A DNA stretch of 64,000 nucleotides from Williamsia sp. (GCA_015069695.1 JADCRZ010000006.1:62001-126000); one strand, 5' to 3'. Shown: positions 16,561-26,473, counted from the stretch's first letter. Program-made: numbers and translations. The notes: generated by a model from the sequence alone, not told the origin.

Positions 16561-19500
16561 ATGAACAAATTTATCAGGAGCATCATCAGCTTCTCGCTTA
16601 AGAACAGGGCCTTTACTTTTTTCTGGGTAGGCGTATTGGTGATTGCAGGATTCATCAGTTTCAGGAACATGCCCATAGAAGCATTCCCCGATGTGACCAA
16701 TACGCAGATCATCATCGTAACGGAATGGAACGGCAGAAGTGCGGAAGAAATAGAGCGCTTTGTAACAACACCCGTTGAAATTGCCATGAATGCCGTTCAG
16801 CGGAAGTCCAGCGTAAGAAGCATCACCATGTTCGGCCTTTCTGTTATCAAGATCATTTTCGACGATGACGTGGAAGATTTTTTTGCCCGTCAGCAGGTGA
16901 ACAACCAGCTTCGCACGGTCTCCTTGCCCGAAGGCGTAGAACCGGATGTGCAGCCGCCTTACGGCCCCACGGGTGAAGTGTTCAGGTATGTTTTAAAAAG
17001 CCCGTCAAGAGATACACGGGAACTGCTGACGATCCAGAACTGGGTCATCGACAGGCAGCTGCGCGCTGTACCCGGTGTAGCTGACCTGGTCGCATTCGGC
17101 GGACAGGAAAAAATCTATGAGATCAGCGTAGACCCCAACCGCCTGGCCAAGTACGACATTACCCCGCTGGAAGTATATGAAGCCGTTACCAAAAGCAACC
17201 TGAACGTGGGTGGCGACATTATTGAAAAGAACGGCCAGGCTTATGTTGTACGGGGCATAGGGCTGTTGCAATCCGTCGCCGACATAGAAAACATCATCGT
17301 GGACGATGCGGCCGGCAATCCTGTGCTGGTAAAAAACCTGTCTACCGTGCGGGAAAGATCATTGCCCCGGGTAGGACAGGCAGGACTGGATGAGAACGAC
17401 GATGTAGTGGAAGGCATTGTTGTGATGCGCAAAGGCGAGAACCCGAAAGAGGTACTGGCACGCGTAAAATCAAAGATTGAAGAACTGAACACCAAAGCGC
17501 TTCCGCGCGACGTGAAGATGGAAACTTTTTACGACCGCGACAACCTGATGAACTACACCACGCGCACCGTCATGCACAACCTGGTAGAAGGCATCGTGCT
17601 TGTTACAGTGATCGTATTCCTTTTCATGGCCGATTGGCGTACCACGCTCACGGTATCGCTTATCATTCCACTTTCCCTGCTGTTTGCCTTCCTGTGCCTG
17701 AAATTAAAAGGCATGAGCGCCAACCTGCTTTCTCTTGGCGCCGTCGACTTCGGCATCATCATAGACGGGGCGGTGGTGATGGTGGAAGGATTGTATGTAG
17801 CACTTGATCACAAGGCGCATGAACGGGGCATGACGGCTTTCAACAAGCTGGCCAAAGGCGGCCTGATCAGAAAGACAGGTGCTGAAATGGGCAAAGCCAT
17901 CTTCTTCTCTAAGCTGATCATCATCACCGCCCTGCTGCCCATCTTTGCCTTTCAGAAAGTAGAAGGCAAGATGTTTTCACCCCTGGCCTTTACACTCGGC
18001 TTTGCCTTGCTGGGCGCCCTGATATTCACCCTTACGCTTGTACCGGTTTTATCGCATATCCTCCTGAATAAAAACGTACGCGAAAAGAACAATCCCTTTG
18101 TAAACTTCTGGAACCACATTGTACTGAAGGGATTTTCATGGACGTTCAGTCACAAGCTGGTCAGCTTATCAGCAGCCACCATTGTACTGGCAGCCACCCT
18201 GTTCTCTGCACGTTTTCTGGGAACAGAGTTTTTACCCCAGCTCAATGAAGGCGCCCTGTGGGTGGAAGCCAAGCTGCCGATGAGCAGCAGCCTCAACGAA
18301 ACCACCCAGCTGGTTACCAGCCTGCGAAAGGAACTGCAGCACTTCCCGGAAGTAAACGGCGTGCTTTCCCAAACCGGCCGCAGCAACGATGGCACCGACC
18401 CCAGCGGCTTTTATTATGTCCAGATGCAGGTGAACCTCAAGCCCAAAGAAGAATGGCAGCGGCGGATCACCATGGACGGATTGGTGGAGGAGATGGACAC
18501 CGCCTTAAAAAAATACCAGGGCATTGTATACAATTACTCGCAGCCCATCATCGACAATGTTGCAGAATCCGTTGCAGGCATCAACGCTTCCAATGCGGTA
18601 AAGATATACGGCGATGACCTGGACAAGCTGGATGAGCTCGCCAATGGGGTGATCGGGCAGATAAAGGGCGTACAAGGCATTAAAGATGTAGGCATCCTGC
18701 GCAACATTGGTCAGCCGGAGATCAGTGTTGTGCTCGACAAGGAAAAGATGGCTGCCTATGGTGTTACCATCAGCGATGCGCAGGCCGTACTGGAAATGGC
18801 ATTCGGCGGCAAAACAGCGACCCAGAAATATGAGGGAGAACAAAAGTTTGATGTCAGGATCCGCTATGAAAAAGAATACCGGAAAGATGAGAACGACATC
18901 GCCAACCTGATGGTTCCTACCATCAGCAAAACAAAAATTCCCCTGAAGGAAATATGCAGCATCCGGAAAGTGACGGGCCCGGCGTTTATCTACCGCGACA
19001 ATACAAAGCGGTTTATCGGCGTAAAGTTCTCCGTGCGTGAACGGGATCTGGGAAGCACCATCGGCGAGGCACAATCCAGGGTGGAACAATCGCTTGATTT
19101 GCCAGCCGGCTACAGCATCAGCTGGACGGGTGAATTTGAGAACCAGATAAGGGCCACCAACACACTCGGCCAGGTAGTTCCGGTAAGCCTGGTGGCCATA
19201 TTTGTGCTCCTGTTTATCATGTTTGGCAATACCAAAGATTCCCTCCTGGTGCTGGCCAATGTGCCCTTTTCCATCATCGGCGGCATTATTGCATTGCATA
19301 TTACCGGCATCAATTTCGGGATCTCGGCAGGGGTGGGTTTTATCGCGTTGTTTGGTATCTGCATCCAGAATGGCGTGATTCTTATTGCTGCATTCCACAA
19401 GAATATCAGGAACAACTTTTCGCTCGAAAAAGCGATTGCGGAAGCGGTCAAAATAAGAACAAGGCCCGTGGTGATGACGGCCCTGATGGCATCGATCGGA

Positions 19501-19677
19501 CTGCTGCCGGCCGCTGTATCTTCGGGCATCGGCTCAGAATCGCAGAAGCCGCTGGCTGTTGTGATCATTGGCGGACTGGTAACAGCAACCATTTTAACCC
19601 TGCTTGTTTTCCCGGTTATATTCTGGGTGTTCAACCGGGCGCAGGAACATCGGGTAAGCACAACCCGGGAAAGTTAA
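16561..19677 (+). CDS. czcA: Heavy-metal RND pump, CzcA family (divalent cation type)
   Basis: 1038 residues, typical for HME-RND pumps, with 12 predicted membrane segments and two large periplasmic loops. The TM4 motif reads DFGIIIDGAVVMVE with D396, D402 and E409, matching the D-F-G-x3-D-G-A pattern of the divalent-metal groups (Zn/Co/Cd/Ni). It differs from the DAA-x2-M pattern of Cu/Ag pumps. It drives proton-coupled efflux together with czcC and czcB. It starts 4 bases after czcB. The following residue after the motif Glu is Gly rather than the common Asn. Exact metal cannot be told from the sequence. Confidence 0.94.
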   Translation: MNKFIRSIISFSLKNRAFTFFWVGVLVIAGFISFRNMPIEAFPDVTNTQIIIVTEWNGRSAEEIERFVTTPVEIAMNAVQRKSSVRSITMFGLSVIKIIFDDDVEDFFARQQVNNQLRTVSLPEGVEPDVQPPYGPTGEVFRYVLKSPSRDTRELLTIQNWVIDRQLRAVPGVADLVAFGGQEKIYEISVDPNRLAKYDITPLEVYEAVTKSNLNVGGDIIEKNGQAYVVRGIGLLQSVADIENIIVDDAAGNPVLVKNLSTVRERSLPRVGQAGLDENDDVVEGIVVMRKGENPKEVLARVKSKIEELNTKALPRDVKMETFYDRDNLMNYTTRTVMHNLVEGIVLVTVIVFLFMADWRTTLTVSLIIPLSLLFAFLCLKLKGMSANLLSLGAVDFGIIIDGAVVMVEGLYVALDHKAHERGMTAFNKLAKGGLIRKTGAEMGKAIFFSKLIIITALLPIFAFQKVEGKMFSPLAFTLGFALLGALIFTLTLVPVLSHILLNKNVREKNNPFVNFWNHIVLKGFSWTFSHKLVSLSAATIVLAATLFSARFLGTEFLPQLNEGALWVEAKLPMSSSLNETTQLVTSLRKELQHFPEVNGVLSQTGRSNDGTDPSGFYYVQMQVNLKPKEEWQRRITMDGLVEEMDTALKKYQGIVYNYSQPIIDNVAESVAGINASNAVKIYGDDLDKLDELANGVIGQIKGVQGIKDVGILRNIGQPEISVVLDKEKMAAYGVTISDAQAVLEMAFGGKTATQKYEGEQKFDVRIRYEKEYRKDENDIANLMVPTISKTKIPLKEICSIRKVTGPAFIYRDNTKRFIGVKFSVRERDLGSTIGEAQSRVEQSLDLPAGYSISWTGEFENQIRATNTLGQVVPVSLVAIFVLLFIMFGNTKDSLLVLANVPFSIIGGIIALHITGINFGISAGVGFIALFGICIQNGVILIAAFHKNIRNNFSLEKAIAEAVKIRTRPVVMTALMASIGLLPAAVSSGIGSESQKPLAVVIIGGLVTATILTLLVFPVIFWVFNRAQEHRVSTTRES

Positions 19678-19730
19678 AACCGGTTCTGCGCACCTTATTC
19701 AACTTAATTTGCTCACCAAACTGATCTACT

Positions 19731-21215
19731 ATGATGATCGAAGCTGGAAATCTTCTTCTTATTGGCTCCATACTACTCCTGATCAGTGTTGTTGCCGGCA
19801 AGACCACCAACAAGCTGGGCGTGCCTACCCTGATCTTCTTTTTGGTAGTGGGCGTACTGGCCGGATCGGAAGGGATCGGCGGCATCCATTTCGACAATGC
19901 AGCCGTTGCGCAGTTTATCGGCATCACGGCCCTGAACTTTATTCTTTTCTCGGGCGGACTGGATACCCACTGGAAAAGCATCCAGCCCGTGCTCTGGAAA
20001 GGCATTACCTTGTCTACGCTCGGTGTTTTTCTGACGGCCCTTTCTGTAGGCGTATTTGTCCATTTTGTTTTTGGCTTTACACTGGCGGAAGGCCTCCTGC
20101 TTGGATCGATTGTTTCAGCGACGGATGCGGCGGCTGTGTTTTCTATTTTGCGCAACAAGGGCATCGGACTGAAAGGAAACCTGCGGCCCCTGCTGGAACT
20201 GGAAAGCGGCAGCAACGACCCCATGGCTTATTTCCTGACGATCACGCTGACGGCGGTGGTGGCAAGCGGCGATACACACCTGGGAGAACTGATCCCCTCC
20301 TTCCTGAAAGAATTTATCCTGGGCGGGGCCATTGGTTTTGTGATGGGGAGAAGCAGTGTATGGCTGATCAACAACATCAAGCTGGAAACAGAAGGGTTGT
20401 ACCCGGTGCTTACGCTGGCGCTTGCCATGTTCACCTACTCTGCCACGCATTATATAGGCGGCAACGGTTTTCTGGCCATTTATCTCTGCGCCGTGATCAT
20501 GGGCAACAGCAAGATGGTGCACAAAAGAAGCCTCATTAAATTCTACGACGGACAGGCCTGGCTGATGCAGATCATTTTGTTCCTGACCCTGGGCTTGCTT
20601 GTGTTTCCCTCCCGCGTGCTGCCGCTGATCGGGATGGGGATGCTGATCTCTGCTTTTCTGATCTTTGTTGCCCGCCCCATCGGTGTATTTGCCGCCCTTT
20701 CCCTGTTTGGCTCCAACACCCGGAGCAAATTGTTTATATCCTGGGTCGGACTCAGAGGCAGTGTTCCCATCGTATTTGCCACGTATCCCCTGCTGGCCGG
20801 TGTACCCAAAGCCGATCTGATTTTCAACCTGGTCTTTTTTATTTCCATCACATCGGTCCTGCTGCAGGGCACCACCCTATCGTATATAGCCAAGCTTCTT
20901 CACGTAGCGGTGCCGGCGAAGGTCAAGAAAAGGACAGACCTCGATTTTGAAACAACAGAAAGAATCAAGGCCGGCATGCATGAGATCGTACTTGATAAAA
21001 GCTCACCTGCTGTAGAAAAAAGCATTGTGGAACTGGGCATCCCTCCTACCATGAACATTATTGCCATTAAGCGAAACACAGACTACATAGCGCCCAAAGG
21101 CTCTACAAAGCTGATGGCAAACGATGTCTTGTTTATACTGACCGAGGAAAAAGATCAATTGAACAACTGGACCTTGTTCAACCAACAGGAAAAGAACGGT
21201 GGTGATAAGTTTTAA
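19731..21215 (+). CDS. nhaP2: Potassium/proton antiporter, CPA1 NhaP2/CvrA type
   Basis: 494 residues (ATG at 19731 or the next codon at 19734). About 12 hydrophobic segments cover residues 1-385, including the ion-site motifs SATDAAAVF and ESGSNDPMAYFL of cation/proton exchangers. A cytosolic TrkA-C-like domain follows (about 405-485, PPTMNIIAIKRN, ending EDQLNNW). E. coli NhaP2 is longer; the extra C-terminal CorC-like domain is missing here. It expels K+ (or Na+) in exchange for protons. It starts 53 bases after czcA on the same strand with no terminator seen, so it may be co-transcribed with the metal pump. Confidence 0.9.
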   Translation: MMIEAGNLLLIGSILLLISVVAGKTTNKLGVPTLIFFLVVGVLAGSEGIGGIHFDNAAVAQFIGITALNFILFSGGLDTHWKSIQPVLWKGITLSTLGVFLTALSVGVFVHFVFGFTLAEGLLLGSIVSATDAAAVFSILRNKGIGLKGNLRPLLELESGSNDPMAYFLTITLTAVVASGDTHLGELIPSFLKEFILGGAIGFVMGRSSVWLINNIKLETEGLYPVLTLALAMFTYSATHYIGGNGFLAIYLCAVIMGNSKMVHKRSLIKFYDGQAWLMQIILFLTLGLLVFPSRVLPLIGMGMLISAFLIFVARPIGVFAALSLFGSNTRSKLFISWVGLRGSVPIVFATYPLLAGVPKADLIFNLVFFISITSVLLQGTTLSYIAKLLHVAVPAKVKKRTDLDFETTERIKAGMHEIVLDKSSPAVEKSIVELGIPPTMNIIAIKRNTDYIAPKGSTKLMANDVLFILTEEKDQLNNWTLFNQQEKNGGDKF

Positions 21216-21254
21216 ATCTGTCCTGTTGTTCTGCATAGCAAATCTATGCTGCTC

Positions 21255-23504
21255 TTAAAAGGATATCGTATTTACATTGCTGGCAGATGATGCTGTAAAG
21301 GTTGACTTCAGAGTAGCGCCGGTCAAAGAGTAGGTACCACCCGTATATAAACCCCAACCTGTTGAACCACCCACAAAGCTTCCTCCCGTGTAAGTTCCGC
21401 CAAAATAAACTTTGTATTGCGTGTTCTTTGCCAGGGTGGGACTTGAAAAATGGAAATAATAAACTGCGTTCTTTGGTTTAAAGGTAACCATTTCGGTACC
21501 GGCAGCATTCTCGATGTGCAACAGGGATGTTGCGGCCAACTGAGCGCTTGACCTGGCAAACATGCCTACCTGCGTGGAGGTTGTACTCATGGCTTTGGTC
21601 ATATTCGAACTGGCTCCCCCGGATATGAGTATCCCTCCATTCATCAGAAATGTGCCATTAAAATCAATGCCTTCTTCCGGCTGTGATGTGGGTCCGCAAA
21701 CCACCGTTGTCCCGCCGGTTATGGTGATATTTCCATTGCTGTCAATGGCGTCGCTGCCGGCCACGACCAGGATGCCGCCGGAGATATTCAGCTGGCTGTT
21801 GTCGTTCATTTCCGTGCCGCCGCTTACCGTACCATAGGTCGCGTTGATGCCGTCATTAGAAGCCGTTACATTTGTTACACCGCCTGCGATATTGATGATG
21901 GGCGCTTCAATTCCTTCCCCTACACCAGACGTAGAAGAGCTTGCTGTGACCTTGTTGTTTCCCCCGCTGATGGTGATAGAAGCATCGGAATGGATTCCAT
22001 CATCCGTGGAGGCCAGGGTCGTTGTTCCGTTGAGGATAGATATGGGCCCGTTGGCCACGATGGTTTTAGGATGGTTATAGTCTGTACCCGACACCAGAAA
22101 TCTTGCGCCGGTGGTGATGATATTTAAAACAGGACTGCCGGAAGCGCTGCCGATGGTGATCGTTCCGTCAGACTTCAATCCTTTCCCCCCTGTTCCGGAG
22201 CTGGTTGTCGTAACAGCACCGCCGGTGATGTTGATGGCCTTGTCTGAAGAAAAAGCGGCCGCTGCGTAAGAGTCGGTAGCCCCGGTCGTATTCTTGTACG
22301 TGGCGCCATTGCCTGCAACAGAAACCACGATGGTACCGCCGGATATGTTGATGCCACTGTCGCCCGAGAAACCCCTGGCGCCGTTTGCCGCAGCAGTGGC
22401 CTGGATAGAAATGCTTCCGCCATTCACATTGATCTGGTCATCTGATTTGATCCCGGAACAGTAGGAAGTATTGTACCCGCTCCCCGAAGCCGTCAGCAGG
22501 GCAGCGCCAGAAAGATTTATCGTAAATAAGCCAGCATTGATTGTGATGGCGCCTTTGGCAGAGATCGCTTTGGAAGCGCTTCCGGATACGTTGAGATTAA
22601 GAGTTCCGCCGGAAATAGCCATGGCTGCGTTGCCGGTTTTTAATGCTTTTACATCTTCAGCTGTAGAGGTTATATTGATGCTCCCGTTTGTGATAGACAC
22701 TGCTCCGTCACCGGCATCAATGCCATCTGAAGCAGAAGCGGCGATGGTGGCTGTGCCACCGCTCATCACAAAGCCTTCTGAATGAAAACCATCCGAAGCA
22801 GCAGCAATTACTGTAACGGTGGAAGATTGCATTTCAATGGATGAAGTGGTTGATATGCCATGTTTCTTGATTCCTTTCAAGACCAATGAACCTGTTCCGC
22901 TGAAAACAATTTTTCCGTCAGTTTGGAGGGTGCTGTTTTTTGTATTTCCGGTACCATCCGTCAGTGAATTGGTTGTTCCTGCTTTTGAAATAAATGCATG
23001 CGTCTGCCCCCCGGTGATGTTAATAGCCGGGCCGCTTGCATTGGTGATGTTCAGGTTGTTCATGATAAAGCTGGCCGGACTGGTAGAACTCATTGTTAAA
23101 CTTCCTGTTGCGCTTGTACCCAGTAAATTATACTCCAGGTTGCTGATCCCCGATGCAGCTGTTACAGCCACTGTTCCTCCGGAAGCCGTAATGGCCACGC
23201 CTTGTGAAGCATAGGGGTTGATGATCGTAGCATTGTCTGTTCCGTTGTAGACAATGTATATTTTGGTGGAGGCAACTGCGTTATTGCTAAATGTGATGCT
23301 GTCGATCAGGGCCTTTTGGATGTTCAGGGTAGAACCAACTCCGTTTATTTTGAACCTGGAATAGTTGCTGTCGAACTTGATGCTGTCTACAGAAGAAATA
23401 GCATTTGCATACATCGTATCTCCGGAATTGTGCACCCGGATATTTTGTGCATGAACAGCACAGCAGATAAACAACAGACCAATAATGGATAAAAGATGTT
23501 TCAT
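21255..23504 (-). CDS. Cthe_2159-like beta-helical carbohydrate-binding domain protein
   Basis: 749 residues from ATG at 23504 (an alternative ATG lies three codons upstream). Signal peptide MKHLLSIIGLLFICCAVHAQ. A short beta domain precedes a long right-handed parallel beta-helix (about 110-620) built of turns such as ITISGGNNKVTASS and INITGGAVTTTSSG. The alternation with D/G-rich turns (DDGIHSDASI, SDGIDAGDGA) matches the Cthe_2159 family, whose founding member binds cellulose-like and acidic polysaccharides with calcium. A final beta-rich part (about 640-749) ends in SNVNTISF without a recognisable T9SS sorting domain. The next gene upstream, a T9SS protein, is 60 bases away on the same strand, so the two probably form an operon. 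Confidence 0.85.
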   Translation of the reverse strand: MKHLLSIIGLLFICCAVHAQNIRVHNSGDTMYANAISSVDSIKFDSNYSRFKINGVGSTLNIQKALIDSITFSNNAVASTKIYIVYNGTDNATIINPYASQGVAITASGGTVAVTAASGISNLEYNLLGTSATGSLTMSSTSPASFIMNNLNITNASGPAINITGGQTHAFISKAGTTNSLTDGTGNTKNSTLQTDGKIVFSGTGSLVLKGIKKHGISTTSSIEMQSSTVTVIAAASDGFHSEGFVMSGGTATIAASASDGIDAGDGAVSITNGSINITSTAEDVKALKTGNAAMAISGGTLNLNVSGSASKAISAKGAITINAGLFTINLSGAALLTASGSGYNTSYCSGIKSDDQINVNGGSISIQATAAANGARGFSGDSGINISGGTIVVSVAGNGATYKNTTGATDSYAAAAFSSDKAINITGGAVTTTSSGTGGKGLKSDGTITIGSASGSPVLNIITTGARFLVSGTDYNHPKTIVANGPISILNGTTTLASTDDGIHSDASITISGGNNKVTASSSTSGVGEGIEAPIINIAGGVTNVTASNDGINATYGTVSGGTEMNDNSQLNISGGILVVAGSDAIDSNGNITITGGTTVVCGPTSQPEEGIDFNGTFLMNGGILISGGASSNMTKAMSTTSTQVGMFARSSAQLAATSLLHIENAAGTEMVTFKPKNAVYYFHFSSPTLAKNTQYKVYFGGTYTGGSFVGGSTGWGLYTGGTYSLTGATLKSTFTASSASNVNTISF

Positions 23505-23564
23505 GTGTATCACTTTGGAGGAGGAACCAATTGCTTTTAGGAAAGGGCTTTGCTTTTACAAGCA

Positions 23565-24341
23565 TCAATGTTTGATGAGTTTGTATGCTTTGTCGTTGAT
23601 GACGGCCATGTACATGCCGGGTGTGAGCTTGCTGATGGGGATCTGCTCACCCGGCGCATAATTGCCTGTACTCATCAACCGGCCGGTCAGGGAATAAATT
23701 TTTACCTGCAAGCGCTCTGTATTGGTGCTGTTGATCCGTATATAATCGTGGGCAGGGTTTGGAAGAAGGGTCATAATGCCTGCGGAGGCTGATCTGTTGA
23801 CTGTTAAAACCTTGCTATAGGCATACTTTCCATCTACATCCACCTGCTTCAGGCGATAGTAGCTGACACCTGTTTTGGGAAACAGGTCAGCATACGTGTA
23901 ACTGCCGCCCGTGCTGTTGTTTAAAGAAGCAACCTGCCCGATGCTTTCATAACTGGTCCCGTCCGTACTTCTTTCGATCAGAAAATAAGATGTATTTACT
24001 TCATCGGCTGTTTTCCAGGACAGGAGCACCTGTGCTTTTTCAGGGGCAATGGTAAAGTCTACAAACTGCAAAGGCAGCGCACTGTTGCTGTTCGAGAACG
24101 TGATTTTCCGGATGATAGCTACTGGTATGCTCACAGCCGCAGCGCTTCCGGTTGACATGATCTGCAGGCTACCGTTTTCAAAATACAGTTTTCCTGTTGT
24201 TGCTACCGCGTACGGCTGTTCGAAGCCGTTATAATAGGTTATCACAATACCTGTTTGGGCTTTCGCCCCGGCTGCAAACAGCAGGCTGCAAACTGCCAGC
24301 ATAAGCAATCTCTTCTCTTTACAGAGAGATATAACTTTCAT
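23565..24341 (-). CDS. Small secreted protein with fibronectin-like part and T9SS sorting domain
   Basis: 258 residues. Signal peptide ending AAGAKAQ at about residue 28. A short region (30-85) resembles the start of the downstream beta-helix protein in its KITFSNSN stretch. A typical T9SS substrate linker follows (about 90-180): LQFVDFTIAPEKAQVLLSW, then ERSTDGTSYESIG and YYRLKQVDVDGKYAYS. The C-terminal sorting domain (about 188-258) has LLPNPAHDYIRIN, YSLTGRLM and a final KLIKH. It is likely exported and anchored or released by the T9SS. It precedes the beta-helix gene on the minus strand and probably shares its transcript. Confidence 0.88.
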   Translation of the reverse strand: MKVISLCKEKRLLMLAVCSLLFAAGAKAQTGIVITYYNGFEQPYAVATTGKLYFENGSLQIMSTGSAAAVSIPVAIIRKITFSNSNSALPLQFVDFTIAPEKAQVLLSWKTADEVNTSYFLIERSTDGTSYESIGQVASLNNSTGGSYTYADLFPKTGVSYYRLKQVDVDGKYAYSKVLTVNRSASAGIMTLLPNPAHDYIRINSTNTERLQVKIYSLTGRLMSTGNYAPGEQIPISKLTPGMYMAVINDKAYKLIKH

Positions 24342-24490
24342 TCCAGTAAGTTTAAAATGTAGAATAACGTATCAATGCGAGAAGATACTGGGAAGGTGGA
24401 TAGCAAATCCCTTTTATCGGTCAACCGGCAGATTTCACCGATGAATATATGAATGGAAGAATGGTGAGTCTCTGCTCTTTGTCTGAACCA

Positions 24491-24515
24491 GGATTACACA
24501 GATCCACGGATTACA
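24491..24515. repeat. Direct GGATTACA repeat in the spacer after the malate synthase gene
   Basis: GGATTACA at 24491-24498 and again at 24508-24515, 17 bases apart, within the string GAACCAGGATTACACAGATC. From memory, spacer strings of this GGATTA-CA-GAT kind recur in many Bacteroidota and other genomes, which suggests a short dispersed element. That cannot be tested here. Confidence 0.4.
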
Positions 24516-24558
24516 GGCTTGGATGTATTTGATGCATGCATTTCACATACCTGTTACA

Positions 24559-26442
24559 TCAACCCTTAAAATCCAAATTCTCTGTTATTCGCGTACCGTC
24601 CTTGGTGAACGATTCGATATACAGACTGATTCTTTTTTTAGCTTCCTCCAAACTAAAGTTGTTCAGGTTGATATTGAGCAGGTCGATGAACCAGGGCAGT
24701 TTTGCCTCGCTGTGGATGTAAGCAACAGCGATCTCTCTGGAGATAGGCAGTGTAGTGGTTTTGGATGCATCAAAGACATCTTTGTTGCTGGCCTTCAGCA
24801 ATTTTTCATATTCTTCTTCCAGCAGTTTTTCAAAGAGTGCCATGGTAAAAGTATCTCCCCTCTTTGTGCCGGTTTCCGGATCGTCGTCTGTAAGGGTCGC
24901 TCCCTTGTGGATCCATTCCCAGAGGATGCTTAACCTTATCTCACCGGTGGCCATGTCTTCCATCAGATAGAGAATATCATCGTTTCCAAAGAAGTCGGCG
25001 GGTTTCAAGGCAGCTGCCTGCATGCCCTGGCCGAATGCATTGCCGTACTGGATCGCAACACTCAAGAGGTTGCGGGCGCCCCGGATCGTTGTGGGAGCGG
25101 GTTCAATCAGGATCAGTCCGTCTGCATCCTGCTGGGTATAGGTTAACCGGGGGAAGGCCCGGCCCAGCTGGTTTGGCTTGCCTACCTTTTCCCATTCAGG
25201 CCGTACGATGTTGACCATCTTCCAGTGCGCCACCCATTTTCCACTGGCGCCCTCGCGTTGTTCCCGTTCTGCGCCGGCCACCGCTTTTTTCATGCTGGCA
25301 GCCACTCCCTGCTCAGATCCTACAGGAATATTGGGTTCCATGCCTCCCTGCCAAAGTGCATAGTTTCCATTGATGTCAGGGGTATTGACGGCGCACCTGA
25401 CCCTGTTTTCATAATTGCGCATATAGCCATAGGTCATGGTAATGGCTTCGATGTCGGGGTTGATAAAATTTTTGTCCCAGGCCATGGCGTCGGCTACGCT
25501 GTTGATATAATCCCAGCGGCCGGTGTTGTATCCTACAAAATGCTTTCCCAGCGCTGCGCGGATCTCCATCAGCTGGTGGGTTGCTTCCAGCTGTTCAACA
25601 AGTACATATACTTTGACGGTACCAACAGGCAGCCCCAGGTGCTCTTCCAGCGCCGTGATGATGTCATTCCACAGCGCAGCTTCGCCGGCTGTCTGGATCT
25701 TTGGCAGATACAAAGCGATCGATGAGCCGGCTGCCTGCAATGCCTGGTAATTGTTTACCACATAAAGTGTCAAATCGACGATTGAAGCGGCCATGGCTAC
25801 CCCCTTGCTGTCGCGGATATGGCGGTCATCAAGATGCAAACCCCGGGCACGAAACAGCTTGGTAGTAAAATCAAGCTGCCGCCGCCAGTCTTCTATCACA
25901 GGCTTTCCCAGAAAGCCAACGGCCCATTTGTTCATTTCCGCCGCTACTACCTGGGCTACTTCCAGGAACAGGGGATCTTTGCTGATGGCCAGCTTCAGGT
26001 TGCGCTGGTTATCGAGCGACATGGTAGTGATTTGTCCCAGGGCATCTTCGCCATCAAACATCCAGCCGTCTGCTCCGGAAAGCAGGGCATAGGCCACATT
26101 GCGGATGCTGTTTTCGACCGGCGCATTGGGCTTTGCCGCAGGGCCGGTACCCTGTATCCATTGCCGCTGAAGATCAGGCGGAATTACAGCACCTTCAAAC
26201 CTGCCCCCTCTTGCATCCTGCACTTTGATCCGGGTACGGGGTATATAACTTTCCGGATCAAGGAACCGGATCCTGCTTTGCTGTATCCGCCGGTCTTCCC
26301 GGCGCCTGATCCTGTCTGCCATCGCCTGCTTCACATCATCATTGAAATGAGCGAGTGCAGAAAGGGCCGCAAGCGCCTCGTCTGTATAAACATCCTTGTA
26401 AGTCTCTTGCAGGTTGCCGTTGATTGAAAGGTTATTTGCCAT
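24559..26442 (-). CDS. Malate synthase-like protein (atypical long form)
   Basis: 627 residues, longer than malate synthase A (about 530) and shorter than G (about 720). Core malate synthase signatures are present in order: GWMFDGEDA (D130, E132), RARGLHLDDRH (R200), LVEQLEA (E283), GRWDYINS (308-315, D311), WVAHWKMV and LMEDMATGEIR (about 493-503, D496 as candidate catalytic base). It should condense glyoxylate with acetyl-CoA to malate, though the deviations (for example GED and WVAHW) leave the exact substrate open. It is the last gene of a lutA-lutB-lutC operon (31-base gap after lutC). No isocitrate lyase gene is nearby, so glyoxylate may come from another source. Confidence 0.85.
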   Translation of the reverse strand: MANNLSINGNLQETYKDVYTDEALAALSALAHFNDDVKQAMADRIRRREDRRIQQSRIRFLDPESYIPRTRIKVQDARGGRFEGAVIPPDLQRQWIQGTGPAAKPNAPVENSIRNVAYALLSGADGWMFDGEDALGQITTMSLDNQRNLKLAISKDPLFLEVAQVVAAEMNKWAVGFLGKPVIEDWRRQLDFTTKLFRARGLHLDDRHIRDSKGVAMAASIVDLTLYVVNNYQALQAAGSSIALYLPKIQTAGEAALWNDIITALEEHLGLPVGTVKVYVLVEQLEATHQLMEIRAALGKHFVGYNTGRWDYINSVADAMAWDKNFINPDIEAITMTYGYMRNYENRVRCAVNTPDINGNYALWQGGMEPNIPVGSEQGVAASMKKAVAGAEREQREGASGKWVAHWKMVNIVRPEWEKVGKPNQLGRAFPRLTYTQQDADGLILIEPAPTTIRGARNLLSVAIQYGNAFGQGMQAAALKPADFFGNDDILYLMEDMATGEIRLSILWEWIHKGATLTDDDPETGTKRGDTFTMALFEKLLEEEYEKLLKASNKDVFDASKTTTLPISREIAVAYIHSEAKLPWFIDLLNINLNNFSLEEAKKRISLYIESFTKDGTRITENLDFKG

Positions 26443-26473
26443 GTGCTGTTAATTTTGCCGGGTTGATTGAGTT

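Noticed and set aside
21233-21249. GCATAG hairpin between the antiporter and the beta-helix gene
   Set aside because: Only six base pairs and no T-run; too weak to call a terminator.
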